Positions 23,988-35,239 of a stretch of 64,000 nucleotides of DNA are shown here, piece after piece. The stretch's first letter is position 1; every line of letters begins with the position of its first letter. This stretch comes from Pseudomonas sp. GM18 (GTDB lineage Bacteria; Pseudomonadota; Gammaproteobacteria; Pseudomonadales; Pseudomonadaceae), in contig NZ_AKJT01000005.1 in assembly GCF_000282195.1 (NCBI RefSeq), positions 53,639 to 117,638 on the forward strand, given 5' to 3'. A program made the translations under genes and the position numbers. The notes under the pieces are model-generated. The model did no database searches and was not told the DNA's origin. It was given only the letters and a program-made list of their open reading frames with translations.

Positions 23988-25385
23988 CTAGGCTACGCAC
24001 GCTGCCTCGGCCGGGTTGTTCACCAGGCGCTCAAGGGTCGTGCGATCCAATAGTTCTGTGTCCAATTTGATGTAAATCGCCGCTTCATCAGCAACGATCA
24101 CCGCATCTGTTACCCCTACGACGGCCTTCAGGCGCTCAACCAGACCCGCTTCGCGGATCGCCTCGGGCGACAACGGCAAGCGCAGGCTCGTGACGTAAGG
24201 TGGTTCGCGCATGGTAACAGCAAAGGCCAGCCAAAGTGCAGCCAGCCCGGCACATCCCAGGAACACAACCGACAAACCGCCGTGCTGAAACAACCAGCCG
24301 CCGAGGATCCCGCCCAGTGCCGAACCGAGGAACTGACTGGTGGAATAAACCCCCATTGCCGTGCCTTTGCCGCCTGCCGGTGAAACCTTGCTGATCAGCG
24401 ATGGCAAGGACGCTTCCAGCAGATTGAACGCGGTGAAAAACACCACCGTGCCGATTACCAGAGCCCGCAAGCTGTCGCCGAACTGCCAGAAGAATAGCTC
24501 AGTGAGCATCAGCGTCACGACGGCGCCGAGTAAAACTCGTTTCATTTTGCGTTTCTTCTCGCCGTAGATGATGAACGGGATCATGGCGAAGAAGGAAATC
24601 AGCAGCGCGGCCAGGTACACCCACCAGTGCTGCTCCTTGGGCAAACCGGCTTTTTCGACCAGCGCCAGGGGCAATGCAACGAAGCTCGACATCAACATCG
24701 CGTGCAACACAAAAATGCCCAGGTCCAGGCGCAGCAGGTCCGGGTGCTTGAGCGTCGGTATCAGCGCCTGACGCGCGACACCGGACTCGCGGTGCTGCAA
24801 TGGCCCGGTGGCGCGTGGCACCATGAACATCACGATGACGATGCCGAGCAGTGCCATCGCGCCGGTGGCGAAGAACAATCCGGACAGGCCGAAGGCACGG
24901 GTCAGCAACGGTCCTACGACCATGGCGACAGCGAACGACAGACCGATCGTCATGCCGATCATGGCCATGGCTTTGGTCCGATGCTGTTCCCGGGTCAGGT
25001 CCGACAGCAACGCCATGACCGCCGCAGAAATCGCCCCGGCGCCTTGCAGGATGCGTCCGGCGATGACGCCCCAGATCGAATCGGCATTGGCCGCCAGCAC
25101 GCTACCCAGGGCGAAGACGATCAGCCCCAGGTAAATCACCGGACGTCGACCGATGCGGTCGGAAATGAAGCCAAAGGGAATCTGAAAAATCGCCTGGGTC
25201 AGGCCGTAAGCGCCAATCGCCAACCCGATGAGGGCCGGGGTCGCGCCTGCCAGGTCCATCCCATAGGTCGCCAGCACCGGCAACACCATGAACATGCCAA
25301 GCATACGGAAGGCGAACACCAGCGCCAGACCGCTTGCCGCGCGGGTCTCACTGCCACTCATGCGTTCGCTGTGGGGATCGTGCAT
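23988..25385 (-). CDS. MFS transporter with C-terminal ferredoxin-like domain
   Basis: The product is 465 residues with about 12 membrane helices. Motif A appears as [10 protein letters not shown] near residues 73-82. After the last helix, residues about 395-465 form a soluble domain with the alternating pattern Gly-Val-Thr-Asp-Ala-Val-Ile-Val and Ala-Ile-Tyr-Ile-Lys-Leu-Asp, similar to an HMA-like alpha-beta fold without the Cys pair. Such MFS proteins are conserved between ssb and uvrA in pseudomonads. The substrate is unknown. The gene is divergent from uvrA and co-directional with ssb. Confidence 0.9.
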   Translation of the reverse strand: MHDPHSERMSGSETRAASGLALVFAFRMLGMFMVLPVLATYGMDLAGATPALIGLAIGAYGLTQAIFQIPFGFISDRIGRRPVIYLGLIVFALGSVLAANADSIWGVIAGRILQGAGAISAAVMALLSDLTREQHRTKAMAMIGMTIGLSFAVAMVVGPLLTRAFGLSGLFFATGAMALLGIVIVMFMVPRATGPLQHRESGVARQALIPTLKHPDLLRLDLGIFVLHAMLMSSFVALPLALVEKAGLPKEQHWWVYLAALLISFFAMIPFIIYGEKKRKMKRVLLGAVVTLMLTELFFWQFGDSLRALVIGTVVFFTAFNLLEASLPSLISKVSPAGGKGTAMGVYSTSQFLGSALGGILGGWLFQHGGLSVVFLGCAGLAALWLAFAVTMREPPYVTSLRLPLSPEAIREAGLVERLKAVVGVTDAVIVADEAAIYIKLDTELLDRTTLERLVNNPAEAACVA

Positions 25386-25565
25386 GGAAAAACCTCATGT
25401 GAACCGGCGGCGATTCTACCAGTCCCATCGATTGACGGGGTACATCGCGACGCTTTGACGCGCAGCTTTCATGTATGGCTGCGATGCCCTCATTCGATAG
25501 TGTGCATCCATCCAGTATTTGGCCGTATACTCCTACGTTTTCGACGCCCGCCGAGCGAGGCCACT

Positions 25566-28400
25566 TTGGACAAGATCCTGATTCGTGGGGCCCGAACCCA
25601 CAACCTGAAGAACATCGACCTGACCCTGCCACGGGACAAACTGATTGTTATCACCGGCCTGTCCGGATCCGGCAAGTCGTCCCTGGCCTTCGATACGCTG
25701 TACGCCGAAGGCCAGCGCCGCTATGTCGAATCGCTGTCGGCCTACGCCCGGCAGTTCCTGTCGATGATGGAAAAACCTGACGTCGACACCATCGAAGGCC
25801 TGTCGCCAGCGATCTCCATCGAACAGAAGTCGACCTCGCACAACCCGCGTTCGACGGTCGGCACCATTACCGAAATCTACGACTACCTGCGCCTGCTTTA
25901 CGCTCGCGTCGGTATTCCGCGCTGCCCGGACCATGACATTCCGCTGGAAGCCCAGACCGTCAGTCAGATGGTCGACCTGGTGCTGGCGCAACCGGAGGGC
26001 AGCAAACTGATGCTGCTGGCCCCGGTGATCCGCGAGCGCAAGGGCGAACACCTCTCCGTCTTCGAAGAACTGCGGGCCCAGGGTTTTGTGCGGGCCCGGG
26101 TCAACGGCAAGCTCTGCGAACTGGACGAATTGCCGAAGCTGGATAAACAGAAGAAGCACTCGATCGACGTCGTGGTCGACCGCTTCAAGGTCCGTGCTGA
26201 TCTGCAACAGCGCCTGGCCGAATCGTTCGAGACCGCGCTGAAGCTGGCGGACGGTATCGCGCTGGTGGCGCCAATGGACGACGAGCCCGGCGAAGAAATC
26301 ATCTTCTCCGCACGCTTTGCCTGCCCGATCTGCGGCCACGCCATCAGCGAGCTGGAACCCAAGCTGTTTTCCTTCAACAACCCGGCCGGCGCCTGCCCGA
26401 CCTGCGATGGCTTGGGGGTTAAACAGTTCTTCGACACCAAACGACTGGTAAACAGTGAACTGACCCTGGCCGAAGGCGCAATCCGCGGCTGGGACCGGCG
26501 CAACGTCTATTACTTCCAGATGCTTGGCTCGCTGGCTGCCCACTACAAGTTCAGTCTCGAAGTACCGTTCAACGAACTGCCGGCCGATCAGCAGAAATTT
26601 ATCCTGCACGGCAGCGGCTCGCAGAACGTCGACTTCAAGTACCTGAACGACCGTGGTGACATCGTCAAACGCTCGCACCCGTTCGAAGGCATCGTGCCGA
26701 ACCTGGAACGCCGCTACCGCGAAACCGAATCGGCTTCTGTCCGTGAAGAGCTGGCCAAGTTCCTCAGTACCCAGCCTTGCCCGGATTGCCGCGGCACCCG
26801 TCTGCGTCGCGAAGCGCGGCATGTCTGGGTGGGTGAAAAAACTCTTCCGGCGGTCACGAATCTGCCGATTGGCGACGCCTGTGAGTATTTCGGCGTACTG
26901 AAACTAACTGGCCGCCGTGGCGAAATTGCCGACAAGATCCTCAAGGAAATCCGCGAACGCCTGCAGTTCCTGGTCAACGTTGGCCTGGACTACCTTTCCC
27001 TGGATCGCAGTGCCGATACGTTGTCCGGCGGTGAGGCCCAGCGTATCCGCCTGGCCAGTCAGATTGGCGCCGGCCTGGTGGGGGTTCTGTACATCCTCGA
27101 TGAACCGTCAATTGGCCTGCACCAGCGGGACAACGACCGATTGCTGGGCACCCTCAAGCACCTGCGCGACATCGGCAACACGGTAATCGTGGTCGAGCAC
27201 GACGAAGACGCGATTCGTCTGGCCGACTATGTGGTGGATATCGGCCCGGGCGCAGGTGTGCACGGTGGACATATCGTTGCCGAAGGTACGCCGGACGAAG
27301 TCATGGCTCACCCTGATTCGCTGACCGGCAAGTATTTGTCGGGCCGAGTGAAGATCGCTGTTCCAGCCAAACGCACACCCCGTAACAAGAAGTTGTCGTT
27401 GTCCCTGAAGGGCGCTCGCGGCAACAATTTGCGCAATGTCGACCTGGAGATTCCAATCGGCCTGCTGACCTGCGTGACCGGCGTGTCCGGCTCGGGCAAA
27501 TCGACGCTGATCAACAACACGCTGTTTCCTTTGAGTGCTACCGCGCTCAACGGTGCAACGACCCTGGAAGCGGCGGCTCACGACAGTATCAAGGGCCTTG
27601 AGCATCTGGATAAAGTCGTCGATATCGATCAGAGCCCGATCGGTCGCACGCCGCGCTCCAACCCGGCAACCTACACCGGGTTGTTCACGCCGATTCGCGA
27701 GTTGTTTGCCGGCGTACCGGAATCCCGCTCCCGCGGTTACGGGCCGGGGCGTTTCTCCTTCAACGTGAAGGGCGGACGCTGTGAAGCCTGTCAGGGCGAT
27801 GGCCTGATCAAGGTGGAAATGCACTTCCTGCCAGACATCTATGTCCCGTGCGATGTCTGCAAGAGCAAGCGCTACAACCGCGAAACCCTGGAGATCAAGT
27901 ACAAGGGCAAGAGCATCCACGAAACCCTCGAGATGACCATCGAGGAAGCCCGGGTGTTCTTCGACGCGGTTCCTGCCCTGGCGCGCAAGCTTCAGACACT
28001 GATGGACGTAGGCCTTTCGTACATCAAACTGGGCCAATCGGCGACGACGCTGTCGGGCGGTGAAGCCCAGCGGGTGAAACTGTCCCGCGAGTTGTCCAAG
28101 CGCGATACCGGCAAGACCCTGTACATCCTCGATGAGCCGACTACCGGCTTGCACTTCGCGGATATCCAGCAACTGCTCGACGTATTGCATCGTCTGCGTG
28201 ACCACGGCAACACCGTGGTGGTAATCGAGCACAACCTGGATGTGATCAAGACCGCCGACTGGCTGGTGGACCTGGGGCCGGAAGGCGGCTCCAAGGGCGG
28301 CCAGATCATCGCCGTCGGTACGCCGGAGGATGTGTCGGAGATGAAGCAGTCGCATACTGGCTACTATCTCAAGCCATTGCTGGCTCGCGACAAGGCCTGA
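25566..28400 (+). CDS. uvrA: UvrABC system protein A (excinuclease ATPase)
   Basis: The product is 944 residues starting at TTG (25566) with GAGCGAGG upstream. The frame is open for another ~310 codons to the left, but only the TTG gives the canonical N-terminus [13 protein letters not shown]. Two ABC cassettes are visible: Walker A Gly-Leu-Ser-Gly-Ser-Gly-Lys-Ser and Gly-Val-Ser-Gly-Ser-Gly-Lys-Ser, and signatures Leu-Ser-Gly-Gly-Glu-Ala-Gln-Arg twice. Two Cys4 zinc sites are present (Cys-Pro-Ile-Cys with Cys-Pro-Thr-Cys; Cys-Glu-Ala-Cys with Cys-Asp-Val-Cys). It recognises DNA damage in nucleotide-excision repair and loads UvrB. No clear LexA box (CTG-N10-CAG) was seen upstream. Confidence 0.97.
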   Translation: MDKILIRGARTHNLKNIDLTLPRDKLIVITGLSGSGKSSLAFDTLYAEGQRRYVESLSAYARQFLSMMEKPDVDTIEGLSPAISIEQKSTSHNPRSTVGTITEIYDYLRLLYARVGIPRCPDHDIPLEAQTVSQMVDLVLAQPEGSKLMLLAPVIRERKGEHLSVFEELRAQGFVRARVNGKLCELDELPKLDKQKKHSIDVVVDRFKVRADLQQRLAESFETALKLADGIALVAPMDDEPGEEIIFSARFACPICGHAISELEPKLFSFNNPAGACPTCDGLGVKQFFDTKRLVNSELTLAEGAIRGWDRRNVYYFQMLGSLAAHYKFSLEVPFNELPADQQKFILHGSGSQNVDFKYLNDRGDIVKRSHPFEGIVPNLERRYRETESASVREELAKFLSTQPCPDCRGTRLRREARHVWVGEKTLPAVTNLPIGDACEYFGVLKLTGRRGEIADKILKEIRERLQFLVNVGLDYLSLDRSADTLSGGEAQRIRLASQIGAGLVGVLYILDEPSIGLHQRDNDRLLGTLKHLRDIGNTVIVVEHDEDAIRLADYVVDIGPGAGVHGGHIVAEGTPDEVMAHPDSLTGKYLSGRVKIAVPAKRTPRNKKLSLSLKGARGNNLRNVDLEIPIGLLTCVTGVSGSGKSTLINNTLFPLSATALNGATTLEAAAHDSIKGLEHLDKVVDIDQSPIGRTPRSNPATYTGLFTPIRELFAGVPESRSRGYGPGRFSFNVKGGRCEACQGDGLIKVEMHFLPDIYVPCDVCKSKRYNRETLEIKYKGKSIHETLEMTIEEARVFFDAVPALARKLQTLMDVGLSYIKLGQSATTLSGGEAQRVKLSRELSKRDTGKTLYILDEPTTGLHFADIQQLLDVLHRLRDHGNTVVVIEHNLDVIKTADWLVDLGPEGGSKGGQIIAVGTPEDVSEMKQSHTGYYLKPLLARDKA

Positions 28401-28412
28401 ACCGGGCCCATG

Positions 28413-28452
28413 AAAAAGCCCCTGTCACTTTGTCGGTGACAGGGGCTTTTTT
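28413..28452. terminator. Bidirectional intrinsic terminator
   Basis: AAAAAGCCCCTGTCAC and GTGACAGGGGCTTTTT form a perfect 16-bp stem around a 7-base loop between the convergent uvrA and bfr genes. Confidence 0.93.
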
Positions 28453-28460
28453 GTAAAAGA

Positions 28461-28925
28461 TCAGAACTGCGATTGCAGGTAATTCTCCAGACCGATCAAC
28501 TTGATCAAACCCAGCTGTTTCTCCAGCCAGTAGGTGTGATCTTCCTCGGTGTCATTCAGCTGAATACGCAGGATCTCGCGGCTGACGTAATCCTTGTGCA
28601 GCTCGCAAAGCTCAATGCCTTTGCACAGCGCGGCACGAACTTTATATTCCAGGCGCAGGTCAGCGGCGAGCATGTCCGGCACGGTGGTGCCGACATCGAG
28701 ATCGTCTGGACGCATGCGCGGCGTACCTTCGAGCATGAGGATCCGACGCATCAGCGCGTCAGCGTGCTGCGCCTCTTCTTCCATCTCGTGGTTGATACGC
28801 TCGTAGAGCTCGGTGAACCCCCAGTCCTCGTACATCCGCGAATGGATGAAATATTGATCACGCGCTGCCAGTTCGCCTGTCAGCAACGTGTTGAGGTAAT
28901 CGATTACGTCTGGGTGACCTTGCAT
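28461..28925 (-). CDS. bfrA: Bacterioferritin/ferritin of the BfrA (FtnA) type
   Basis: The product is 154 residues starting Met-Gln-Gly-His-Pro-Asp-Val, with AGGGAG upstream (an extension to 28997 has no ribosome site). The diiron ferroxidase ligands are Glu18, Glu51, His54, Glu94, Glu127 and His130. The heme-ligating Met52 of true bacterioferritins is replaced by Ala52, as I recall for the P. aeruginosa protein renamed FtnA, so this is probably a heme-free ferritin or a mixed partner of BfrB. It stores iron in a 24-mer shell. Its position beside katA is conserved in the genus and links iron storage with peroxide defence. Confidence 0.93.
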   Translation of the reverse strand: MQGHPDVIDYLNTLLTGELAARDQYFIHSRMYEDWGFTELYERINHEMEEEAQHADALMRRILMLEGTPRMRPDDLDVGTTVPDMLAADLRLEYKVRAALCKGIELCELHKDYVSREILRIQLNDTEEDHTYWLEKQLGLIKLIGLENYLQSQF

Positions 28926-29041
28926 CGCCCTACATCTCCCTGCTTGAAAGTCTGTAGTTTGAACCAAGCTGACCCGAAGGTCACTCGCCCGACGCAATAA
29001 AAGCGAAGATATTCTGAGAAAAGCGGTTTAAATAACGCCAA

Positions 29042-29063
29042 AACCGCCCAAATGAGGGCGGTT
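29042..29063 (-). terminator. Hairpin terminator of katA
   Basis: AACCGCCC and GGGCGGTT make an 8-bp stem with a 6-base loop, followed on the minus strand by a short T-run. It lies 12 bases after the katA stop. Confidence 0.6.
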
Positions 29064-29074
29064 CTGCTTATCGT

Positions 29075-30529
29075 TTAGACTTCGTTAAGCTGTACACCCA
29101 ACGCCTTTGCGATACCTTCTCCATAAGCCGGGTCAGCCCTGAAGAAATGCTGCAGTTGACGGTCAACCACGTCACCGGAAACCCCGGCCATGGCACCGGC
29201 GATGTTGTTGATCAGCAGAGTTCTCTGCTCATCGTTCATCAGACGGAACAGCGCACCCGCGTGGCTGTAGTAGTCGGTATCTTCGCGATGATCGTAACGG
29301 TCAGCCGCGCCACTCAAGGCCAAGGCAGGTTCCGCGTAGCGCGGTGCCTGTTTCGGTGATTCCACGTAGCTGTTCGGCTCGTAGTTTGGCGCCGCACCGC
29401 CATTACTGCCAAACGCCATCGAACCATCGCGCTGGTAAGTGTTAACCGGACTGCGGGGCGCATTCACCGGCAGCTGCTGATGATTGGTACCCACACGGTA
29501 GCGGTGAGCATCCGCGTAAGCGAACACACGCCCCTGCAGCATGCGGTCAGGTGACAGGCCGACGCCTGGGACCATATTGCTCGGACCGAACGCGGCCTGC
29601 TCGACTTCAGCGAAGTAGTTCAGCGGATTGCGGTTGAGCTCAAGCTCGCCCACTTCGATCAGCGGGAACTCTTTCTGCGACCAGGTCTTGGTCACGTCGA
29701 ACGGGTTCTCGTAGTGAGCCGCGGCCTGGGCCTCGGTCATGATCTGAATGTTGACACTCCATTTCGGGAAATCACCGCGCTCAATGGCGCCGAACAGGTC
29801 ACGCTGTGCGTAATCCGGATCGGTACCGGCCAGGCGTGCCGCTTCTGCCGGAGCGAGGTTCTTGATCCCTTGTTTGGTTTTGTAGTGCCACTTCACCCAG
29901 TGACGCTCACCGTTGGCGTTGATCAAGCTGTAGGTGTGGCTGCCGAAGCCGTGCATGTGACGGTAACCGTCAGGGATGCCGCGGTCCGAAAACAGGATAG
30001 TGACCTGGTGCAGCGCCTCAGGCGAATGCGACCAGAAATCCCACATCATCTGCGCGCTTTTCAGATTGCTTTGCGGCAGACGCTTCTGGGTGTGGATAAA
30101 GTCAGGGAATTTCAGCGGATCACGGATGAAGAACACCGGCGTGTTGTTACCGACGATGTCCCAGTTGCCTTCCTCGGTGTAGAACTTCAGGGCAAAACCG
30201 CGTGGGTCACGCTCGGTGTCAGCCGAACCGCGCTCGCCACCCACAGTGGAGAACCGCAGGAAGGTCGGGGTTTGTTTGCCGACGGCCTCAAACAGCTTGG
30301 CACTGGTGTACTGAGTGATATCGCGAGTCACAGTGAACGTACCGTAAGCACCCGAACCTTTGGCGTGTACGCGACGCTCCGGGATGTTTTCACGGTTGAA
30401 GTGAGCAAGCTTCTCGATCAGGTGGAAATCGTCGAGCAGCAAAGGACCACGAGGGCCGGCGGAGCGGGAGTTCTGGTTGTCGGCGACAGGAGCGCCACTG
30501 GCGGTCGTAAGTGTTTTGTTTTGGCTCAT
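29075..30529 (-). CDS. katA: Heme catalase, clade 3 small-subunit type
   Basis: The product is 484 residues, typical of clade 3 monofunctional catalases. The catalytic His is in [10 protein letters not shown] (about 54-63), the distal Asn in Asp-Ile-Val-Gly-Asn-Asn, and the proximal heme ligand Tyr in [11 protein letters not shown]. It has no signal peptide and acts in the cytoplasm, splitting hydrogen peroxide into water and oxygen. The upstream region (30530-30721) is AT-rich compared with its surroundings and holds two TGATCA-centred motifs, but no OxyR site could be defined with confidence. Confidence 0.96.
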   Translation of the reverse strand: MSQNKTLTTASGAPVADNQNSRSAGPRGPLLLDDFHLIEKLAHFNRENIPERRVHAKGSGAYGTFTVTRDITQYTSAKLFEAVGKQTPTFLRFSTVGGERGSADTERDPRGFALKFYTEEGNWDIVGNNTPVFFIRDPLKFPDFIHTQKRLPQSNLKSAQMMWDFWSHSPEALHQVTILFSDRGIPDGYRHMHGFGSHTYSLINANGERHWVKWHYKTKQGIKNLAPAEAARLAGTDPDYAQRDLFGAIERGDFPKWSVNIQIMTEAQAAAHYENPFDVTKTWSQKEFPLIEVGELELNRNPLNYFAEVEQAAFGPSNMVPGVGLSPDRMLQGRVFAYADAHRYRVGTNHQQLPVNAPRSPVNTYQRDGSMAFGSNGGAAPNYEPNSYVESPKQAPRYAEPALALSGAADRYDHREDTDYYSHAGALFRLMNDEQRTLLINNIAGAMAGVSGDVVDRQLQHFFRADPAYGEGIAKALGVQLNEV

Positions 30530-30721
30530 GCGATCTCTTCCTCTGTCAGTCTTGAACTGCCGGCTAATCGGCTTGGTGGCAAGTATTGATCATCAACATG
30601 ACAGCCACAAATTCATTAATTTGCAGACCTCAATAGAAAATTACTAATGATCAACCCACGCATATAGTGCAGACAGGAAAAGGTTTGGAGCTTGTACGTA
30701 CAGCGCATTTCTTACGGGCAC

Positions 30722-30751
30722 AAAAAACCGGGCACTAAGGCCCGGTTTTTT
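30722..30751. terminator. Terminator at the end of the alpha operon
   Basis: AAAAAACCGGGC and GCCCGGTTTTTT form a perfect 12-bp stem with loop ACTAAG, 16 bases after the rplQ stop. T-runs follow in both directions. Confidence 0.93.
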
Positions 30752-30767
30752 GTTTCAGACTGACGTC

Positions 30768-31154
30768 TTACTCAGCGGATACAGCTTCACCGCCAACAGC
30801 ACGATCAACCAACTCGACGTACGCCATAGGCGCGTTGTCGCCAGCGCGGAAACCGCACTTGAGGATGCGCAGGTAGCCACCCTCACGGGTAGCGTAACGC
30901 TTGCCCAGGTCGTTGAAGAGCTTACCAACGATAGCTTTCGAACGAGTACGGTCGAAAGCCAGACGGCGGTTAGCCAGGCTGTCTGTCTTGGCCAAAGTGA
31001 TCAGCGGCTCAGCAACGCGGCGCAGTTCTTTGGCTTTTGGCAGTGTAGTTTTGATCAGCTCGTGCTCGAACAGCGACACCGCCATGTTTTGAAACATGGC
31101 CTTGCGGTGCGAGCTGGTGCGGCTCAGGTGACGACCACTTTTACGATGACGCAT
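30768..31154 (-). CDS. rplQ: 50S ribosomal protein L17
   Basis: The product is 128 residues with the L17 signature [10 protein letters not shown] at the start and [12 protein letters not shown] centrally. L17 sits near the exit of the peptide tunnel on the large subunit. It is the last gene of the alpha operon, 42 bases after rpoA, and is closed by a strong terminator. Length matches other pseudomonads. Confidence 0.97.
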   Translation of the reverse strand: MRHRKSGRHLSRTSSHRKAMFQNMAVSLFEHELIKTTLPKAKELRRVAEPLITLAKTDSLANRRLAFDRTRSKAIVGKLFNDLGKRYATREGGYLRILKCGFRAGDNAPMAYVELVDRAVGGEAVSAE

Positions 31155-31196
31155 GGTTCATTCCTTACCAAACACAACGTTCGGTGATTACGACGA

Positions 31197-32198
31197 TCAG
31201 GCAGTCGCCTTGTCGTCCTTCTTAAGACTTGCAGGCGGCCAGTTGTCGAGGCGCATGCCGAGGGACAGACCGCGGGAGGCCAGAACGTCCTTGATTTCAG
31301 TCAAGGATTTCTTGCCAAGGTTCGGAGTCTTCAACAGCTCTACTTCGGTACGCTGAATCAGGTCGCCGATGTAGTAGATGTTTTCCGCCTTAAGGCAGTT
31401 AGCCGAACGTACAGTCAGTTCCAGATCGTCAACCGGGCGAAGCAGGATCGGATCGATCTCGTCTTCCTGCTCGACAACCACTGGCTCACTGTCACCTTTG
31501 AGATCGACGAACGCAGCCAACTGCTGTTGCAGGATGGTTGCAGCACGGCGGATAGCCTCTTCAGGATCCAGGGTACCGTTGGTTTCCAGATCAATAACCA
31601 GCTTGTCCAGGTTAGTACGCTGTTCGACACGGGCGTTTTCCACCACGTATGCGATACGGCGAACCGGGCTGAACGAAGAGTCAAGCTGCAAGCGACCGAT
31701 GCTGCGGCTTTCGTCTTCATCGCTCTGACGCGAGTCTGCCGGTTCATAACCACGACCACGAGCTACGGTGAGCTTCATGTTCAGGGCGCCGTTAGACGCC
31801 AGGTTAGCGATTACGTGATCGGGGTTAACGATCTCGACATCATGATCCAGCTGAATATCGGCAGCGGTAACCACCCCCGAACCCTTCTTCGACAAGGTCA
31901 GCGTAACTTCGTCTCGACCGTGCAGCTTGATAGCCAGACCTTTAAGGTTCAACAGGATTTCAATTACGTCTTCCTGTACACCTTCGATGGCGCTGTACTC
32001 GTGGAGCACACCGTCAATCTCGGCCTCGACTACTGCACAGCCGGGCATTGAGGACAACAGGATGCGGCGCAGCGCGTTGCCCAGGGTGTGGCCGAAACCA
32101 CGCTCGAGAGGCTCGAGTGTGATCTTGGCGCGGGTTGGACTGACAACCTGCACATCAATATGGCGGGGTGTCAGGAACTCATTTACCGAAATCTGCAT
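31197..32198 (-). CDS. rpoA: RNA polymerase subunit alpha
   Basis: The product is 333 residues. The N-terminal domain (to about 235) contains [14 protein letters not shown], the dimerisation and beta-binding region. After a flexible acidic linker (Glu-Gln-Glu-Asp-Glu-Ile-Asp) the C-terminal domain holds [10 protein letters not shown], including the Arg265-type residue that binds UP elements and activators. It nucleates assembly of the polymerase core and lies in the usual place between rpsD and rplQ. Confidence 0.98.
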   Translation of the reverse strand: MQISVNEFLTPRHIDVQVVSPTRAKITLEPLERGFGHTLGNALRRILLSSMPGCAVVEAEIDGVLHEYSAIEGVQEDVIEILLNLKGLAIKLHGRDEVTLTLSKKGSGVVTAADIQLDHDVEIVNPDHVIANLASNGALNMKLTVARGRGYEPADSRQSDEDESRSIGRLQLDSSFSPVRRIAYVVENARVEQRTNLDKLVIDLETNGTLDPEEAIRRAATILQQQLAAFVDLKGDSEPVVVEQEDEIDPILLRPVDDLELTVRSANCLKAENIYYIGDLIQRTEVELLKTPNLGKKSLTEIKDVLASRGLSLGMRLDNWPPASLKKDDKATA

Positions 32199-32220
32199 GG
32201 ATGCACCTATTTTCTAGCCC

Positions 32221-32841
32221 TTACTTGGAGTAGAGCTCGACAATCAGGCTTTCGTTGATGTCGGCGGACAGATCACTGCGAGCAGGAACGTTCTTGAAAA
32301 CGCCCGACTTCTTCTCAGTGTCTACTTCTACCCATTCTACGCGGCCACGTTGGGCACACAGATCGAGAGCTTGGACAATGCGAAGTTGGTTCTTTGCTTT
32401 CTCGCGAACTGCGACCACGTCACCAGCACGAACCTGGTAGGACGGAACGTTTACGGTCTGACCGTTAACGCTGATCGACTTGTGCGATACCAGCTGACGG
32501 GATTCGGCACGAGTAGAGCCAAAACCCATACGGTATACAACGTTGTCCAGACGGCATTCGAGCAGTTGCAACAGGTTTTCGCCAGTTGCGCCTTTCTTGC
32601 CAGCAGCTTCTTTGTAGTAGCCGCTGAATTGACGCTCGAGAACGCCGTAGATACGACGGACCTTCTGCTTTTCACGCAGTTGGGTGCCGTAATCGGACTG
32701 GCGACCGCGGCGTTGGCCGTGGATACCAGGTGCTGCTTCGATGTTGCACTTCGATTCGATCGCGCGCACGCCGCTCTTCAGAAAGAGATCGGTGCCTTCG
32801 CGACGAGCGAGTTTGCATTTTGGACCAATGTAACGAGCCAT
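32221..32841 (-). CDS. rpsD: 30S ribosomal protein S4
   Basis: The product is 206 residues beginning [10 protein letters not shown]. The S4 RNA-binding domain is visible around residues 95-155 ([10 protein letters not shown]). S4 starts 16S rRNA folding and, in E. coli, represses translation of the alpha operon by binding the rpsM leader. The leader expected here is short, so whether the same control operates is unclear. Confidence 0.98.
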   Translation of the reverse strand: MARYIGPKCKLARREGTDLFLKSGVRAIESKCNIEAAPGIHGQRRGRQSDYGTQLREKQKVRRIYGVLERQFSGYYKEAAGKKGATGENLLQLLECRLDNVVYRMGFGSTRAESRQLVSHKSISVNGQTVNVPSYQVRAGDVVAVREKAKNQLRIVQALDLCAQRGRVEWVEVDTEKKSGVFKNVPARSDLSADINESLIVELYSK

Positions 32842-32859
32842 TCTTTACAATCTCCTGGA

Positions 32860-33249
32860 TTACACGCGGCGCTTCTTCGGCGGACGGCACCCGTTGTGCG
32901 GGATTGGCGTCACGTCGGTGATGCTGGCGATCTTGTAGCCACAGCCGTTCAAAGCGCGGACTGCGGATTCACGACCTGGACCTGGACCTTTGACGTTAAC
33001 GTCGAGGTTTTTCAGGCCGTATTCCAGCGCAGCTTGACCAGCACGTTCAGCAGCTACTTGAGCAGCGAACGGGGTGGACTTGCGGGAACCGCGGAAACCC
33101 GAACCACCGGAGGTAGCCCAGGAAAGAGCGTTACCTTGACGGTCGGTGATGGTCACGATGGTGTTGTTAAAAGAAGCATGGATGTGGGCGATGCCATCAA
33201 CCACTGTCTTTTTAACTTTTTTACGAGGACGAGCAGCAGGTTTTGCCAT
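32860..33249 (-). CDS. rpsK: 30S ribosomal protein S11
   Basis: The product is 129 residues with a basic N-terminus ([11 protein letters not shown]) and the S11 core [11 protein letters not shown]. The conserved [14 protein letters not shown] ends the protein. It forms part of the platform of the small subunit near the mRNA exit. It lies between rpsM and rpsD with short spacers. Confidence 0.98.
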   Translation of the reverse strand: MAKPAARPRKKVKKTVVDGIAHIHASFNNTIVTITDRQGNALSWATSGGSGFRGSRKSTPFAAQVAAERAGQAALEYGLKNLDVNVKGPGPGRESAVRALNGCGYKIASITDVTPIPHNGCRPPKKRRV

Positions 33250-33279
33250 GATTAATTTCCTGTCGATTCGCTGGGGCGA

Positions 33280-33636
33280 TTACTTGCGGATCGGCTTACG
33301 CGGACCTTTACGGGTACGCGCGTTGGTCTTGGTACGCTGACCGCGTACTGGCAGACCACGACGATGACGCAGACCGCGATAGCAACCGAGGTCCATCAAA
33401 CGCTTGATTTTCATGTTGATTTCGCGACGCAGGTCACCTTCAGTGGTGAACTTCGCCACTTCGCCACGCAGCTGTTCAATCTGCTCGTCGCTCAGATCTT
33501 TGATCTTTGCCGCTGGGTTTACCCCAGTCACCGCACAAATTTTCTGTGCAGTAGTGCGACCAACACCATAGATGTAGGTCAGCGAGATAACAGTATGCTT
33601 GTTATCTGGAATGTTAACGCCTGCAATACGGGCCAT
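33280..33636 (-). CDS. rpsM: 30S ribosomal protein S13
   Basis: The product is 118 residues starting [10 protein letters not shown]. The helix-two-turn-helix and the basic C-terminus [14 protein letters not shown] are as in all S13. It contacts the large subunit and the P-site tRNA in the head. It is the first gene of the alpha operon and lies directly after a strong promoter at 33696-33724. Confidence 0.98.
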   Translation of the reverse strand: MARIAGVNIPDNKHTVISLTYIYGVGRTTAQKICAVTGVNPAAKIKDLSDEQIEQLRGEVAKFTTEGDLRREINMKIKRLMDLGCYRGLRHRRGLPVRGQRTKTNARTRKGPRKPIRK

Positions 33637-33695
33637 TCAGTGGGACTCCAATTGACAGCTACCTACGCCCCGGAAGCCAAGAAATAGGGCGCGAG

Positions 33696-33724
33696 ATAAT
33701 ATCGCTGTAATAACAAATAATCAA
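33696..33724 (-). promoter_or_regulatory. Alpha operon promoter
   Basis: On the minus strand TTGATT (33724-33719) is separated by 17 bases from TATTAT (33701-33696) and followed by the G+C-rich stretch CTCGCGCCC, typical of stringently controlled promoters. The expected leader before the rpsM start is only about 53 bases. Confidence 0.75.
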
Positions 33725-33748
33725 CCCGGCAGCGCACTAGCTGCCGGG
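33725..33748 (-). terminator. Hairpin after rpmJ, partial terminator
   Basis: CCCGGCAGC and GCTGCCGGG form a perfect 9-bp stem with a 6-base loop. On the minus strand it is followed by TTGATTATTTG, a moderately T-rich tail that also supplies the -35 box of the alpha promoter. Confidence 0.6.
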
Positions 33749-33766
33749 CTTGAAGCACAATCACAC

Positions 33767-33883
33767 TCAGCCTTGGCGCTGTTTGTGACGCGGTTCCGCG
33801 CTGCAAATTACTCGAACAACACCTTCGCGGCGAATAATCTTGCAGTTACGGCACAGCTTTTTCACCGATGCACGAACTTTCAT
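33767..33883 (-). CDS. rpmJ: 50S ribosomal protein L36 (zinc-binding form)
   Basis: This is a 38-residue gene: [10 protein letters not shown] at the start and Arg-His-Lys-Gln-Arg-Gln-Gly at the end. Cys11, Cys14, Cys27 and His33 make the complete zinc ribbon, so this is the C+ paralogue. It is the last gene of the spc operon, 27 bases after secY, and a hairpin follows. Reading the minus strand gives an uninterrupted frame with ATG at 33883 and TGA at 33769-33767. Confidence 0.97.
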
Positions 33884-33910
33884 CACCAACTCCTCGAACC
33901 TTATGGGTAC

Positions 33911-35239
33911 TCAGCGCAACATGCCGCTGCCGTAACCCTTCAGGTTGGCTTTCTTCATCAGGGATTCGTACTGGTGCGAAACGAGGTGCGATTGTACTTG
34001 GGACATGAAGTCCATCACAACCACGACCACGATCAGCAACGAGGTCCCGCCAAGGTAGAACGGTACGTTTGCTGCAACCACCAGGAACTGGGGCAACAGG
34101 CAGACGGCCGTCATGTAAAGAGCACCGAACATGGTCAAGCGAGTCAGAACGCCATCAATGTAGCGCGCAGACTGCTCACCTGGACGGATGCCCGGAATAA
34201 AGGCACCGGACTTCTTCAGGTTTTCCGCTACGTCTTTCGGATTGAACATCAACGCCGTATAGAAGAAGCAGAAGAAAATAATCCCTGCACTAAACAGCAG
34301 AATATTCAACGGCTGACCAGGAGCGATCGACTGCGAGATGTCCTGCAACCAGCCCATACCTTCAGACTGACCGAACCAGGCACCCAACGAAGCCGGGAAC
34401 AGCAAAATGCTGCTCGCGAAAATAGCCGGAATAACACCGGCCATGTTCACCTTCAGCGGCAAGTGGCTGGTCTGCGCAGCGAAGACCTTGCGGCCCTGCT
34501 GACGCTTGGCGTAGTGAACAGCAATACGACGCTGGCCACGCTCAATGAACACCACGAAACCGATAATCGCTACTGCCAGCAAACCGATGGCAACCAGGGC
34601 GAAGATGTTGATATCACCCTGACGTGCAGACTCGAAAGACTGCCCGATCGCTCTCGGAAGACCGGCGACGATACCCGAAAAAATCAACATCGAGATACCG
34701 TTGCCAACACCACGCTCAGTAATCTGCTCACCCAGCCACATCATGAACATCGCACCAGCCACAAAAGTGGATACCGCGACGAAATGGAAGCCAAAGTCAC
34801 CAGTGAACGCAACGCCCTGCCCCGCCAGACCAATGGACATGCCAATAGCCTGGACGAGAGCGAGGACGACAGTGCCGTAGCGGGTGTACTGGCTGATCTT
34901 GCGACGGCCAGCTTCACCTTCCTTCTTCAACTGCTCCAGCTGCGGGCTGACGGCGGTCATCAGTTGCATGATGATCGATGCCGAAATGTACGGCATGATC
35001 CCCAACGCAAAGATGCTCATCCGCTCCAGCGCGCCGCCGGAAAACATGTTGAACAAGCTAAGAATGGTCCCCTCATTCTGTCGAAACAGGTCCGCGAGTC
35101 GGTCCGGGTTGATACCTGGAACCGGGATGTGTGCGCCTATTCGGTAGACGATAATCGCCAGGAACAGAAAACGCAGACGAGCCCAGAGTTCAGACATACC
35201 GCCTTTGCCGAGCGCAGAGAGAGCACCTTGCTTAGCCAT
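33911..35239 (-). CDS. secY: Protein translocase subunit SecY
   Basis: The product is 442 residues with ten membrane helices. The plug region follows helix 1, and the signature [11 protein letters not shown] appears around residue 77. The protein forms the inner-membrane channel for Sec export with SecE (also in this window) and SecG. The start codon follows directly on the rplO stop, so translation is coupled. An Arg-rich cytoplasmic loop ([10 protein letters not shown]) is conserved. Confidence 0.98.
   Translation of the reverse strand: MAKQGALSALGKGGMSELWARLRFLFLAIIVYRIGAHIPVPGINPDRLADLFRQNEGTILSLFNMFSGGALERMSIFALGIMPYISASIIMQLMTAVSPQLEQLKKEGEAGRRKISQYTRYGTVVLALVQAIGMSIGLAGQGVAFTGDFGFHFVAVSTFVAGAMFMMWLGEQITERGVGNGISMLIFSGIVAGLPRAIGQSFESARQGDINIFALVAIGLLAVAIIGFVVFIERGQRRIAVHYAKRQQGRKVFAAQTSHLPLKVNMAGVIPAIFASSILLFPASLGAWFGQSEGMGWLQDISQSIAPGQPLNILLFSAGIIFFCFFYTALMFNPKDVAENLKKSGAFIPGIRPGEQSARYIDGVLTRLTMFGALYMTAVCLLPQFLVVAANVPFYLGGTSLLIVVVVVMDFMSQVQSHLVSHQYESLMKKANLKGYGSGMLR

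Noticed and set aside
24627..25565. N-terminal extension of uvrA by about 310 codons
   Set aside because: It is antisense to the MFS gene; the canonical UvrA N-terminus begins at the TTG at 25566 with a ribosome site.
25386..25565. LexA/SOS box upstream of uvrA
   Set aside because: No CTG-N10-CAG arrangement could be found by eye in the MFS-uvrA spacer.
30530..30721. OxyR site upstream of katA
   Set aside because: Only loose TGATCA-centred motifs are seen; they do not match a full OxyR pattern well enough to annotate.
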